From Variovorax sp. ZS18.2.2 (GTDB lineage Bacteria; Pseudomonadota; Gammaproteobacteria; Burkholderiales; Burkholderiaceae_C), in contig NZ_JANLNM010000001.1 in assembly GCF_024701975.1 (NCBI RefSeq), positions 1,550,001-1,614,000 on the forward strand: 64,000 nucleotides of DNA, given 5' to 3'. A model generated the notes under the pieces. It searched no databases and was not told the DNA's origin. It saw only the letters and a list, made by a program, of their open reading frames with translations. Below, piece after piece: positions 34,890-45,821 of the stretch (the first letter of the stretch is position 1; each line of letters opens with the position of its first letter). The position numbers and the translations under genes are program-made.

Positions 34890-37460
34890 ATGGCACTCCT
34901 GCGGCGCGTCTGGTTCCAGATCCACTGGTTCATCGGCATCACGGCCGGGTCCGTGCTGGTGGTGATCGGGCTGACCGGCGCCACGCTGTCCTTTCGCGCC
35001 GAGATCGTCGACGCGATCAATCCCGAGCTGCGCCATGTGGCCAACCCGCAGGGCGCAGCGGCGCTGCTCCCCGCGGCGCTGGCAGAGCGCGTGCAGGCGG
35101 CGCATCCGGCAGAGCGGATCGCCGCGCTCACCGTGTATGCCGAACCCGGCCGGCCGGCGCGCGTCAACTTCGCGCCGCCCGAAGGCCAACGCCAGGGCGA
35201 GGCGCGGCTGGTCGATCCCTGGACGGCCGAGCTGCTGCCCGAACCGAAGGGCGATGCCTTCTTCGAGTTCGTCGAGCGCCTGCACCGATGGCTGCTGCTG
35301 CCCCGGGATACCGGCAAGCCCGTCACCGGCACGCTGGCCACGGGCCTGCTGATCCTGGCGCTGTCGGGCCTCTACCTGCGCTGGCCACGCCGGCCACTCG
35401 CCTGGCGGGCCTGGCTGAAGCTGGACTTCGCGCTCACCGGCCGCGCATTTCTCTGGAACCTGCATGCGGTCGTCGGCACCGTGGCGCTGCTGGCGTACCT
35501 GGCCTCCAGCCTGACGGGCCTCTACTGGGGTTTCGATGCGCTGCGAACGGTGATCGACAACGCCGCGGGCGAAGGGCGCATGGTTCGCGCACAACGCATG
35601 CAAACCGGCGCCGCGCCCGCCAGGAAGGCTTCGGCGCCCAAGCCCGACCTGCAGCGCGTGTGGCAATCCTTCCTGCAGGAAACCCATGGCGACTGGAGCC
35701 TGGTCACGTTCCGCATGCCGGGGCGCAATGCAACGCAGATCGAAGCGACCTACCTGCGCACTAACCCCGAGCACGAGCGCGCACGCAACCGCCTCTATCT
35801 CGATGCCGCCACCGGCGAAGCCTCGCGGCACGAGCGCTACAGCGACAAGCCGCTGGCCGGCCGCCTGCTCAACAGCGTCTACCCGCTGCACATGGGAACC
35901 TACTGGGGCCTGCCGGGCCGCATCGTGATGACGCTCAGCAGCCTGGGGCTGTCGCTGTTCGCGATCACCGGATGGATGCTCTACCTCGGGCGCCGGCGCA
36001 CCAAGCGGGCCGTGCGCGACGAGCGTGCCCGGCTGAGCCCCGCCCTGCCGCCGGCCGGAAGCGGCGCCGAACCCGTGCTGCTCACCTTCGCGACCCAGAC
36101 CGGCCACGCCGAGCGCATCGCGCTGCAGACGGCGGCGGTGCTGCAATCGGCCGGCGTCGCGGTGGTGCTGCAGCCGCTGGTCCGCCTGAGCGTCGATGCG
36201 CTGCAGCGCTACCGCAAGGTGCTGCTGGTGGCCAGCACCTTCGGCGACGGCGATCCGCCGGACAGCCTGCGCGCCTTTGCGCGCCAGTTCGCGCGGCAGA
36301 CCCAGACCGGCCCCGGCCTGCAGCACGTGAGCTACGGCCTGCTCGCCCTGGGCGACAGGCACTACGCCAACTTCTGCGGCTTCGGCAGGACGCTCGACCA
36401 CGACCTGCGCGGCCATGGCGCACGGGCGCTGTTCCCGATGATCGAGGTGAGTAACGGCGATGCCGGCGCTCTCGCGCGCTGGCGGCAGTCGCTGGCCGAA
36501 ACGTTCGCGGTGCAGGCCGATGCCTGGCAGACGCACCAGCCAGAGGCGCTGGCCTTCGAGCCGTGGCGCCTTGTGCGCCGCAGCTTGCTCAACAACGGCA
36601 GCCAGGGCGATCCCCTGTTCGAGATCGAACTGGCCCGCCCCGAAGCGGCCGCCTGGGCGCCCGGTGCGCTCGTCGAACTGCTGCCGCGCCAGGCCGCATC
36701 TTTGGTCGAACGGTTCCTGCACGACAGCGGGCTCGACGGGCGAGCGCTCGTGCGTTTCGACGGCCACGAGCGCACGCTCGAAGAGGCGCTGTCCCGCAGC
36801 ACGCTGCCGCCGCCAGCCCCGGGCAGCACCGCGCAAGCCCTGGCAGACACGCTGTTGCCCCTGGCGCCGCGCAGCTATTCGGTGGCGTCCATCACGCCCG
36901 ACGGGTGCGTGCAACTGCTGGTGCGCCAGGCCCGTCACGACGACGGGCTGGGCGTGGCCTCGGGCTGGCTGACCGCCTCGGCGCCGGCCGACGCCGCCAT
37001 CGAATTGCGCCTGCTGCACAACCCCGGTTTCGCGCTGGTCGACGAGGCGTCGCCGTGCATCTTCATCGGCAACGGCTCCGGTTTTGCGGGCCTGCGCGCG
37101 CATCTGCGCGAGCGCGTGCGGCGCGGACATGGGCGCAACTGGCTGGTGTACGGCGAGCGGAACGCCGCGCACGATGCCTTCTGCGCCGCCGACATCGCAC
37201 GGTGGCAGGCGAGCGGCATGCTGGCGCGCGCGGACCTGGTGTTCTCCCGCGACCAGCCGCAGCGCCGCTACGTGCAGGACCGGTTGCGCGAGGCGGCCGA
37301 CACGTTGCGGCAATGGGTGGCCGACGGTGCCGTGGTCTATGTCTGCGGCAGCCTCGAAGGCATGGCCCCCGGTGTCGATGCCGTGCTGCGCGAGGCACTG
37401 GGAGAGCCGGCCTTCGACGACCTGGTCGCCGGGGGCCGCTATCGCCGCGATGTCTACTGA
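34890..37460 (+). CDS. PepSY-flavodoxin-NADPH reductase fusion, siderophore-iron reductase
   Basis: 856 residues. Part 1, about 1-375, is a PepSY-associated membrane domain with four helices (WFIGITAGSVLVVIGLTGAT, GTLATGLLILALSGLYLRWP, AVVGTVALLAYLASSLTGLY, IVMTLSSLGLSLFAITGWML) and PepSY blocks. Part 2, about 390-540, is flavodoxin-like (LLTFATQTGHAERIA, ASTFGDGDPPDS). Part 3, about 560-856, is a ferredoxin-reductase-like FAD/NADPH unit (RSYSVASI, IFIGNGSGFAGLRAHL, VYVCGSLEGMAPGVD). The electron chain NADPH-FAD-FMN-membrane would reduce ferric siderophore in or at the periplasm and release iron. It is immediately downstream of the receptor under the same Fur box. Confidence 0.88.
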   Translation: MALLRRVWFQIHWFIGITAGSVLVVIGLTGATLSFRAEIVDAINPELRHVANPQGAAALLPAALAERVQAAHPAERIAALTVYAEPGRPARVNFAPPEGQRQGEARLVDPWTAELLPEPKGDAFFEFVERLHRWLLLPRDTGKPVTGTLATGLLILALSGLYLRWPRRPLAWRAWLKLDFALTGRAFLWNLHAVVGTVALLAYLASSLTGLYWGFDALRTVIDNAAGEGRMVRAQRMQTGAAPARKASAPKPDLQRVWQSFLQETHGDWSLVTFRMPGRNATQIEATYLRTNPEHERARNRLYLDAATGEASRHERYSDKPLAGRLLNSVYPLHMGTYWGLPGRIVMTLSSLGLSLFAITGWMLYLGRRRTKRAVRDERARLSPALPPAGSGAEPVLLTFATQTGHAERIALQTAAVLQSAGVAVVLQPLVRLSVDALQRYRKVLLVASTFGDGDPPDSLRAFARQFARQTQTGPGLQHVSYGLLALGDRHYANFCGFGRTLDHDLRGHGARALFPMIEVSNGDAGALARWRQSLAETFAVQADAWQTHQPEALAFEPWRLVRRSLLNNGSQGDPLFEIELARPEAAAWAPGALVELLPRQAASLVERFLHDSGLDGRALVRFDGHERTLEEALSRSTLPPPAPGSTAQALADTLLPLAPRSYSVASITPDGCVQLLVRQARHDDGLGVASGWLTASAPADAAIELRLLHNPGFALVDEASPCIFIGNGSGFAGLRAHLRERVRRGHGRNWLVYGERNAAHDAFCAADIARWQASGMLARADLVFSRDQPQRRYVQDRLREAADTLRQWVADGAVVYVCGSLEGMAPGVDAVLREALGEPAFDDLVAGGRYRRDVY

Positions 37461-37626
37461 GAGGCTGGGTTGAAGAGAGCGCCGCGCCTGAACCCGCGGC
37501 CCCGACAGGCCAACAGATGGTCGGAACCTGCGGCCTTGTCCGACACCTGCCCGCAGCAAAACGCCATAACGTCTCGCCCGACAGTGGCTTTGTGCCGCTC
37601 TGGCTTTCCAAAACGAGACCGAGAAA

Positions 37627-39570
<1,944 letters not shown>

Positions 39571-39659
39571 CCGAGAAGGCGCGCGAGCCTCTTTGAGGGC
39601 TCTTTGAAGGCATTTACCTTCGCCTCTCACGCGGCGCCGTCCCACGCCGGGACTGACGG

Positions 39660-39911
39660 ATGGGCGCAAACATGGGCGCCATGTCCTCCACCCCCACACA
39701 GATCGACGCCCGCATCGTCTCCCATGTCGAATTTCGCGCGGGCGACGGCCCGTTGCTGGAGATTCCGGAAGGCAACTGCCAGGTCATCGTCGACGGCGAC
39801 AGCGCGGTGCTGACCTGGACGGAAGATGGCCAGCCGCTCACGGCCGCCATTCCGAGAATCGAATTCGATCGCTTCATCGAATCGGGCGCCATCGTCCTGG
39901 GCGCTGCCTGA
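39660..39911 (+). CDS. Small hypothetical protein
   Basis: 83 residues from 39660; internal ATGs at 39672 and 39681 are possible starts. The protein is acidic and compact (VEFRAGDGPLLEIPEGNCQV, VDGDSAVLTW, AIPRIEFDRFIESGAIVL), with strand-rich sequence and no signal peptide. It is conserved in style rather than recognised. It sits between the hybrid kinase and the response regulator in the same orientation, so it may belong to the signalling pathway. Confidence 0.6.
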   Translation: MGANMGAMSSTPTQIDARIVSHVEFRAGDGPLLEIPEGNCQVIVDGDSAVLTWTEDGQPLTAAIPRIEFDRFIESGAIVLGAA

Positions 39912-40074
39912 CCGCCGCCGGGAGGACTTCCCGCCGGCGTGGCGGACGGCTCCGGGTTCTCGTGCAGGACAAGGGCGCGTCCCGTCCGGACGGCGGAAAA
40001 ACACCCCACGCTTGTGGCATCGTTTTGACCTCCGCGCACAGCGCGTTCATCGTTCAACACACAGGAGCCGCCTC

Positions 40075-40707
40075 ATGATCAAGATCGGCATCGTCGACGA
40101 CCACGCGGTCGTTCGCTCAGGCCTCAAGGCTTTCTTCTCCACCTTCGTGGACTTCCGGGTCGTCGGCGAGGCCGCCACCGGCCGCGAAGCCATCGACATG
40201 GTCCGCACCACGGAAATGGACGTGCTGGTGATGGACCTTTCCATGCCCGGGCAGAGCGGCATCGATGCGCTCGCCATGGTCCGCGCCAAGGCGCCGCAGC
40301 TGGGCGTGCTCATCCTGAGCGGCTACCCGGAGGAGCACTACGCGGTCAACCTGATCCGCCAGGGCGCATCGGGCTACCTCAACAAGGAATGCGAGCCGGA
40401 AGAAATCGCCAACGCCATCCGTACCGTGGCACTCGGCCGTCGCTACATCTCGGCCTCGGTGGCCGAGCTGCTCGCCGGCCAGCTGGAGCGCAAGGACGGC
40501 GAGCCGCCGCACAAGCATCTCTCGGAGCGCGAGTTCCAGGTGTTCCTGAAGCTGGCCAAGGGCGAATCGGTGGGCAGCATCGGCGAGGCGCTGTCGCTCT
40601 CGGTCAAGACGATCAGCACCTACCGCACGCGGCTCATGGAGAAGATGAATCTCTCCACGAACAGCGACCTCACCTACTACGCCATCAAGACGCAGTTGAT
40701 CGATTAA
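40075..40707 (+). CDS. LuxR/NarL-family response regulator
   Basis: 210 residues. Receiver 1-118 with the phospho-acceptor Asp in VLVMDLSMPG, IVDDHAVVRSGLKAF at the start, and the switch Lys in GYLNKECEPEE. LuxR-type helix-turn-helix about 145-205 (LSEREFQVFLKLAKGESVGS, LSLSVKTISTYRTRLMEKM). AGGAG precedes the ATG at 40075. The likely partner is the hybrid kinase upstream. The target genes are unknown. Confidence 0.93.
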   Translation: MIKIGIVDDHAVVRSGLKAFFSTFVDFRVVGEAATGREAIDMVRTTEMDVLVMDLSMPGQSGIDALAMVRAKAPQLGVLILSGYPEEHYAVNLIRQGASGYLNKECEPEEIANAIRTVALGRRYISASVAELLAGQLERKDGEPPHKHLSEREFQVFLKLAKGESVGSIGEALSLSVKTISTYRTRLMEKMNLSTNSDLTYYAIKTQLID

Positions 40708-40728
40708 GACCGCGGCGTTCTTGTTCGA

Positions 40729-42189
40729 TCAGTCGCGCGCCACCTCGCGCGCCAGCACCCGACCGGGCCTTGCGCCCGTCGGGCTGCCGCCCTGCCACAC
40801 GAGCGCGCCATTGACGATCACCGCCTCGATGCCGCGCGCCGGTGCCATCGGCGATTCGTAGGTGGCGGCTTCGTCCACCGTGTCGGCGTCGAACAGGGTC
40901 AGGTCGGCGTACGCGCCCTCTTTCAGCACACCGCGATCTTTCAGGCCGAAGTTCTTTGCGGTGAGGCCCGTCATCTTGTAGATCGCCGTCTCCAGCGGAA
41001 AGAGGCCAAGCAGCCGGCCGTAATGCCCCAGCACGCGCGGAAAACTGCCCCACAGCCGCGGGTGCGGCGACGCGTCGTGCGGCAGGCCGTCGGAGCCGAT
41101 CATGGTCTGGTCGAACTTCAGGATGCGCTGCACGTCGGCCTCGTCCAGCCGGAAGTAGATGCCGCCCGCGGGGCTGAGCTGGCGGATCGCCTCGTCCTGA
41201 CTCACGCCCAGCTTCTTTGCGATGACGTCGAGGTCCTGCCCCGCGTATTCGGGCATCGGTTTCGACCAGCTCACGATCACGCGCGACGAGCTTGCGGCGC
41301 GGTCGGACGAGAGGATGGTCGAGCCGGCCGTGTAGGGGTAGCAGTCCAGGCAGATGGGCTGCGTGGCCATGTTCTTCTCGATGAAGTTCAGCGCTTCCTG
41401 CGAGCGGCCATGGTTCTCGGGCCCAACCACCTTCATGTGCGAGATCACCACCTGCACGCCGACCTCGCGGCCGACGCGGAAGGTTTCTTCGAGCGAGTCG
41501 ATCACCTTGTCCGCCTCGTTGCGCATGTGGGTGCAGTAGACGCCGTTGAAGTCCTTCAGCGGGCGGCAGGTCTCGATGACTTCCTCGGTCGGCGCGGCGA
41601 CCGCGGGCTCGTAGTAGAGGCCGGTGGAAACGCCGATGGCACCGGCTTCGAGCGCTTCCTGCACCAGCGCGCGCATGCGGACGATCTGTTCATCGGTGGC
41701 CGGCAGTCCCAGGTCGTCGAGCGTCGCGACACGCAGCGTCGTGTGACCCACGAGCAGCGCGCAATTGGTGGCCGCAGGCTTGGCGCGCAGTTCGGCGATG
41801 TACGAAGCGAAGGTCGGAAAAGAGAACCAGCCGCCCTCTTCGTCGAGCAGGTTCAGCGGCGGTGTGACCGGCTGCGGGATGCCGCCCGGCATCGGTGCGA
41901 GCGAGATGCCGCAGTTGCCCGCGATCACCGTGGTGATGCCCTGGCTGACCTTCGGCGCCATGTCGGGGTTGGACAGCATGAGGCGGTCGTCGTGCGTGTG
42001 CGCGTCGATGAAGCCGGGCGACGCGATGCGCCCTGCCCGGTCGATCTCCACCTCGCCGTGCGAGGCAGAGAGATCGCCGATGCGGGCGATGCGGTCGCCG
42101 CGGATGCCGATGTCGCCCGTGTAGCGCGGCGCGCCGGTGCCATCGACGATGCTGGCGTTGCGGATGAGAAGGTCGAATTTTTCCTGCAT
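40729..42189 (-). CDS. N-acyl-D-amino-acid deacylase (D-aminoacylase)
   Basis: 486 residues of the amidohydrolase superfamily. ASPGFIDAHTHDD gives the metal-binding HxH. GNCGISLAPM carries the family's bridging Cys. VVISHMKVVG and the Asp in MIGSDGLPHD complete the site, and HPRLWGSFPRVLG is a D-aminoacylase signature. It removes the acyl group from N-acyl-D-amino acids. Next upstream is a DSD1-type D-amino acid enzyme, then a Bug receptor, forming a D-amino acid salvage operon that starts at the receptor. Confidence 0.9.
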   Translation of the reverse strand: MQEKFDLLIRNASIVDGTGAPRYTGDIGIRGDRIARIGDLSASHGEVEIDRAGRIASPGFIDAHTHDDRLMLSNPDMAPKVSQGITTVIAGNCGISLAPMPGGIPQPVTPPLNLLDEEGGWFSFPTFASYIAELRAKPAATNCALLVGHTTLRVATLDDLGLPATDEQIVRMRALVQEALEAGAIGVSTGLYYEPAVAAPTEEVIETCRPLKDFNGVYCTHMRNEADKVIDSLEETFRVGREVGVQVVISHMKVVGPENHGRSQEALNFIEKNMATQPICLDCYPYTAGSTILSSDRAASSSRVIVSWSKPMPEYAGQDLDVIAKKLGVSQDEAIRQLSPAGGIYFRLDEADVQRILKFDQTMIGSDGLPHDASPHPRLWGSFPRVLGHYGRLLGLFPLETAIYKMTGLTAKNFGLKDRGVLKEGAYADLTLFDADTVDEAATYESPMAPARGIEAVIVNGALVWQGGSPTGARPGRVLAREVARD

Positions 42190-42225
42190 CGAATGAGTAC
42201 CTTGAATGCCTTGGATTGAAGAGAG

Positions 42226-43344
42226 TTAAAGCAGCGCGCCACGCGCGGCGATCGGCCACAGGGCCTCCACCCGCCCGCCGCGCACGCAGACCAGTTCGTC
42301 GTAGAGGTTGACGGTCGGATCGCAATGGCCGGGCACCAGCATCAGCTGGTCGCCCAGGGACAGCGCTGCGGCATCGGGCGTGGCCAGCGCGCCGTGTTCG
42401 TCGGCGGCTTTCACATAGCGCAGGTCGGGCCGCTGCCACACGGTGGGCATGCCCGAGTCGACGCTGGAGGCCTTGAGGCCCGCGTCAACCACGGCGCGCT
42501 CCGGCGTGGCGCGGCTCAGGACGGTGGTGCGCACGAACAGCGCGTGCTCGAACGCGACGTCGTGCGCGCCGCGCTCGTTGTCGCCGTAGTCGCGGTCCAT
42601 GAAGACATAGGAGCCGGCCTGGATCTCGTTGAACACGCCCGAGTCGCGCTCGTGCTGGAAGCTGCCGGTGCCCGCGCCCGTCACGCGTTCGACGGCGATG
42701 CCGCAGGCCTCGATGGCGTCGCGGGTCGTGCGCGCGGCCTCCACGGCGCTGGCGATGGCCGCGGCGCGGTCCTCGGGTGCGCGCAGATGCTGGGCCGGCC
42801 CGTGATAGCAGTGCAGGCCCATGAAGCGAAGCTGCGGCGCGCCGTCCGCGACCTGCTGCGCGAGCCGCACCGCTTCTTCACCAGGGGCCACGCCGCAGCG
42901 GTTGGCGCCGACGTTGACTTCGACGTACACGTCCAGCGTCACATCCTCTGCCTGCGCGACAGCACGCAGCGCTTCGACCTGCTGGGGGTGATCGACCAGC
43001 ACGCCCATGCGCGCCTTGCGGGCCAGCGCGGCGAGATGGCGCAGCTTGGTCTCGCCCATCACCTGGTTGGTGACCAGAACATCGGCGATGCCGGCCTCCA
43101 CGAAAACCGCCGCCTCGCTCACCTTCTGACAGCAGATGCCTGCTGCGCCCAGCGCGATCTGTCGCAGGGCGATCTCGGGCGTCTTGTGGCACTTGGCATG
43201 GGCGCGCAGTCGCACGCCGCTGCCGCGCAGCGCCTCGGCCATGCGCGCCAAGTTGCGCTCGAACGCATCGAGGTCGAGCACGAGCGCGGGGGTGTCGATG
43301 GCGTCGATGGGGTCGCCGGGCCTTGCGGCTTTCCAGGGGGTCAT
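42226..43344 (-). CDS. DSD1/D-threonine aldolase-family PLP enzyme
   Basis: 372 residues, alanine-racemase-like fold-type III. The PLP lysine is in LRAHAKCHKTPEI. VEVNVGANRCGV and GLHCYHGPAQH follow. VTGAGTGSFQHERD binds the cofactor phosphate. The C-terminal beta domain has the metal His/Cys pair in VPGHCDPTVNLYDELV. Relatives are D-threonine aldolase, 3-hydroxy-D-aspartate aldolase and eukaryotic-type D-serine dehydratase; sequence alone does not separate these. The ATG at 43344 is chosen over a TTG at 43365 that overlaps the preceding gene. Confidence 0.88.
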   Translation of the reverse strand: MTPWKAARPGDPIDAIDTPALVLDLDAFERNLARMAEALRGSGVRLRAHAKCHKTPEIALRQIALGAAGICCQKVSEAAVFVEAGIADVLVTNQVMGETKLRHLAALARKARMGVLVDHPQQVEALRAVAQAEDVTLDVYVEVNVGANRCGVAPGEEAVRLAQQVADGAPQLRFMGLHCYHGPAQHLRAPEDRAAAIASAVEAARTTRDAIEACGIAVERVTGAGTGSFQHERDSGVFNEIQAGSYVFMDRDYGDNERGAHDVAFEHALFVRTTVLSRATPERAVVDAGLKASSVDSGMPTVWQRPDLRYVKAADEHGALATPDAAALSLGDQLMLVPGHCDPTVNLYDELVCVRGGRVEALWPIAARGALL

Positions 43345-43357
43345 GGTGTGCCGGCCT

Positions 43358-44338
43358 TCAGTCAATCTTCGCGCCCGAGTCCTTGATGATCTTCGACCAC
43401 TTGACCGTCTCGCGCCGCGACAAGTCGAGGAACTGCTCGGCCGTGCCGAAATCGGTCTCGGCGCCGAGCAGCCTGAAGCGCTCGCGCAGCCCGGGGTTGG
43501 CCAGTGCGGTGCGGATCTCGGCGTTGAGCCGCGCCACCACGTCTTTCGGCATGCGCGCCGGCCCGATGATCCCGCCCCAGGCTGACACTTCGAAACCCGG
43601 CACGCCGGCCTCGGCGATGGTGGGAACGTCCGGGTAGGTGGACGAACGCTGGCGCGACGAGATGCCCAGCGCCCTCACCTTGCCCGACTGCGCCAGCGGG
43701 CCGGACACGGGGGTGTTGACCATCATGAGCTGCACGCCGCCGCCGATCAGATCGGTCACGGCCGCCGTCGCGGCCTTGTAGGGCACGTGCAGCATGTCGG
43801 TGCCGGTCATCGACTTGAAGAGTTCCACGCCCAGGTGCGCAGTGGTGCCGTTGCCGTCCGATGCGAAGGCCAGCTTGCCCGGGTTCTTCTTCGCGTAGGC
43901 GATCAGCTCGGTCACGCTCTTCACCGGCAGCTCGTTGTTGACGATCATCAGGTTCGACAGGCGCAGCGTATTGGCGACCAGCGTGAGGTCTTTCTCGACG
44001 TCGTACGGCACGTTGGGCAGCAGCGACCGGTTGGTGGCCAGCGAGACGATGTTGCCGTAGGCCAGCGTGTAGCCGTCGGGCGCGGCATGCACCAGGTCCA
44101 TGGTGCCGATCGTGTAGGAGCCGCCGGGCTTGTTGTCGATGATGATGGGCACGCCCATCTGCTGCGACAGCTGCGTGCCCAGCGCGCGCATCAGCGAATC
44201 GGGTGCGCCGCCCGGCGCCGAGGGCACGATCAGGCGGATCGCCTTGTCGGGATAGGCCGCGAGGGCCGGTAGCGAAACCATCGCCATCGCGGCAGAAGCG
44301 GCGAGAGCGAACGCACAAAGCAAGGCACGTGGACGCAT
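43358..44338 (-). CDS. Bug/TctC-family periplasmic solute receptor
   Basis: 326 residues. Signal peptide with cleavage near PALAAYPD. Blocks PSAPGGAPDSLMRALGTQL, NKPGGSYTIGTMDLVHAAPD, GTTAHLGVELFKSMTGTDML and HVPYKAATAAVTDLIGGGVQ. It is the first gene of the D-amino acid operon and divergent from a LysR gene; a dyad in the gap is the likely operator. The ligand may be an N-acyl amino acid or a related acid, judging only from the context. Confidence 0.92.
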   Translation of the reverse strand: MRPRALLCAFALAASAAMAMVSLPALAAYPDKAIRLIVPSAPGGAPDSLMRALGTQLSQQMGVPIIIDNKPGGSYTIGTMDLVHAAPDGYTLAYGNIVSLATNRSLLPNVPYDVEKDLTLVANTLRLSNLMIVNNELPVKSVTELIAYAKKNPGKLAFASDGNGTTAHLGVELFKSMTGTDMLHVPYKAATAAVTDLIGGGVQLMMVNTPVSGPLAQSGKVRALGISSRQRSSTYPDVPTIAEAGVPGFEVSAWGGIIGPARMPKDVVARLNAEIRTALANPGLRERFRLLGAETDFGTAEQFLDLSRRETVKWSKIIKDSGAKID

Positions 44339-44422
44339 GGCAGAGAACTCCGGCTATGAAGGATCGGTGGGCCGATGATCAGTTCGCATGTCGCATTGGA
44401 CAAGCCATGTTTTCTGGGATTA

Positions 44423-44441
44423 GCATGAGCTTTCCTCATGC
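44423..44441. promoter_or_regulatory. LysR-type dyad (T-N11-A) between divergent genes
   Basis: GCATGAG at 44423-44429 and CTCATGC at 44435-44441 are a perfect inverted repeat with a 5-bp spacer. T44426 and A44438 satisfy T-N11-A. It lies 85 bp from the receptor start and 61 bp from the chosen LysR start, so it can serve both promoters. Confidence 0.65.
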
Positions 44442-44501
44442 CCGATGGCGGTGCGCCTAGGCAACATCAGCGGGCGCATGCACCAAACTTGTTCTTTTCT
44501 C

Positions 44502-45416
44502 ATGAACCTTCACATTCGCGCTCCCTCGACGATGTCCTTGATGTGCCTGGAGGCCAGCGCGCGGCTGCGCTCCTTCACCGCGGCCGCGCAGGAGCTGCGC
44601 CTCACGCAGGGCGCGGTGAGCCGGCAGGTGCAGACGCTGGAAGACAGGCTCGGCGTGAAGCTCTTCACGCGGCGGCGCGAGGCACTCGCGCTGACGGACG
44701 CGGGCCGCTACTACCTCGGCGAAGTCGGGCCGCTGCTGCAGCGGCTGGAGCGCGCCACCGCCAACGTGATGGCGCTCAAGGGCCGGGGCGGCGAACTGTC
44801 GCTGTCGTGCGGCGCCTCGGTCGGCAGCTACTGGCTGATTCCGCGACTGCCGGGGTTCACGCGCGACCATGGCGAGATCACGCTGAACCTGGGTACGCGC
44901 GTGGGGCCGGTGGATTTCGCCGCCACGCCGGTCGATGCGTCATTGGAATTCGGCGACGGCAAGCGCCCGGGTCTGCACAGCGAGTTCGTGCTGCCGCTGG
45001 ATCTCTCGCCCTACGCGGCGCCCGCATGGATCGCCGCGCACGGCAAGACGGTCGATGCAAACACGCCGCGCTCGGCGCTGATCCATCACCAGACGCTGCC
45101 CGGTGCATGGGACGAGTGGTTCGCGCGCGAAGGCATCGAGGGTGAAGCAGGTCGAGAAGGGCCGCGCTACGACATCATGTCAATGGCGCTCAACGCCTCG
45201 CTGGCAGGCATGGGCGTGGCGCTGCTGCCGCCCTACATGAGCGACGAGTCGGTGGCCTCGGGGCGCATCAGGCGACTGTCGCGCCGCAAGTGGCGCTATG
45301 CGAAGGGCTACTACCTCGTGTACCCGGAGGAGTCGGCGCAGATGCAGTCGCTGCAGGTCTTCAGGCAATGGCTGATGGCGCAGGCGGGACCGGTTACGCC
45401 GCCATTGCCTCGCTGA
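44502..45416 (+). CDS. LysR-family regulator (GcvA-like)
   Basis: 304 residues. Helix-turn-helix at about 10-65 (LEASARLRSFTAAAQELRLT, QGAVSRQVQTLEDRLGV, LFTRRREALALTDAGR). The effector domain has the GcvA-type IPRLPGFTRDHGEITLNLGT and SMALNASLAGMGVALLP. The ATG at 44502 is preferred; ATGs at 44445 and 44478 would only add residues not typical of the family. It probably controls the divergent D-amino acid operon. Confidence 0.9.
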   Translation: MNLHIRAPSTMSLMCLEASARLRSFTAAAQELRLTQGAVSRQVQTLEDRLGVKLFTRRREALALTDAGRYYLGEVGPLLQRLERATANVMALKGRGGELSLSCGASVGSYWLIPRLPGFTRDHGEITLNLGTRVGPVDFAATPVDASLEFGDGKRPGLHSEFVLPLDLSPYAAPAWIAAHGKTVDANTPRSALIHHQTLPGAWDEWFAREGIEGEAGREGPRYDIMSMALNASLAGMGVALLPPYMSDESVASGRIRRLSRRKWRYAKGYYLVYPEESAQMQSLQVFRQWLMAQAGPVTPPLPR

Positions 45417-45552
45417 CGAGCATGGGGCGACCACCGGTGATGGACTTGCCGGTTTTCCTGCGCGATGCGCCGATGGCGGGCCGAACCTGACAACCGATGT
45501 GCCGGCCCACTCGTTCAGGACAGGCCATATCGCTGTCACAGACTTGCTTTTT

Positions 45553-45578
45553 GAAACGAATATTAATACTATCGTTTC
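45553..45578. promoter_or_regulatory. Inverted repeat just before a small gene
   Basis: GAAACGA at 45553-45559 is mirrored by TCGTTTC at 45572-45578 around an AT-only core ATATTAATACTA. The right arm ends 6 bp before the ATG at 45585, where a Shine-Dalgarno sequence would be. It could be an operator or an RNA hairpin that limits translation of the 76-residue gene. Confidence 0.55.
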
Positions 45579-45584
45579 CATTCC

Positions 45585-45815
45585 ATGAACTACGCACACA
45601 TCAGAGCCAGGTACAACGTGCCCGCCAAACGAGGTGCCCGGGTCGAGTTCCAAGGGCAATTCGGGACGGTGACCTCGTCCAGCTCCGCGGCCGTCAGGGT
45701 CCGGATGGACGGAATGTTGCGCTCCCAGCCGTTCGCGCCGGACGAGCTACGCTGGCTGGACACGGAAGCGGTGCTGCCATTCCCGCAAGGCGGCGCCAGG
45801 CAACTGCCGGCCTGA
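45585..45815 (+). CDS. Small hypothetical protein
   Basis: 76 residues, basic N-terminal half and strand-rich (VEFQGQFGTVTSSSSAAVRV, RMDGMLRSQPFAPDELRWL). The pattern recalls small KOW/SH3-like barrels, but I do not recognise the family. It is preceded by the AT-rich inverted repeat and convergent with the membrane protein gene, 6 bp from its stop. It may be a remnant of mobile DNA or a stress-type small protein. Confidence 0.6.
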   Translation: MNYAHIRARYNVPAKRGARVEFQGQFGTVTSSSSAAVRVRMDGMLRSQPFAPDELRWLDTEAVLPFPQGGARQLPA

Positions 45816-45821
45816 CACCGC

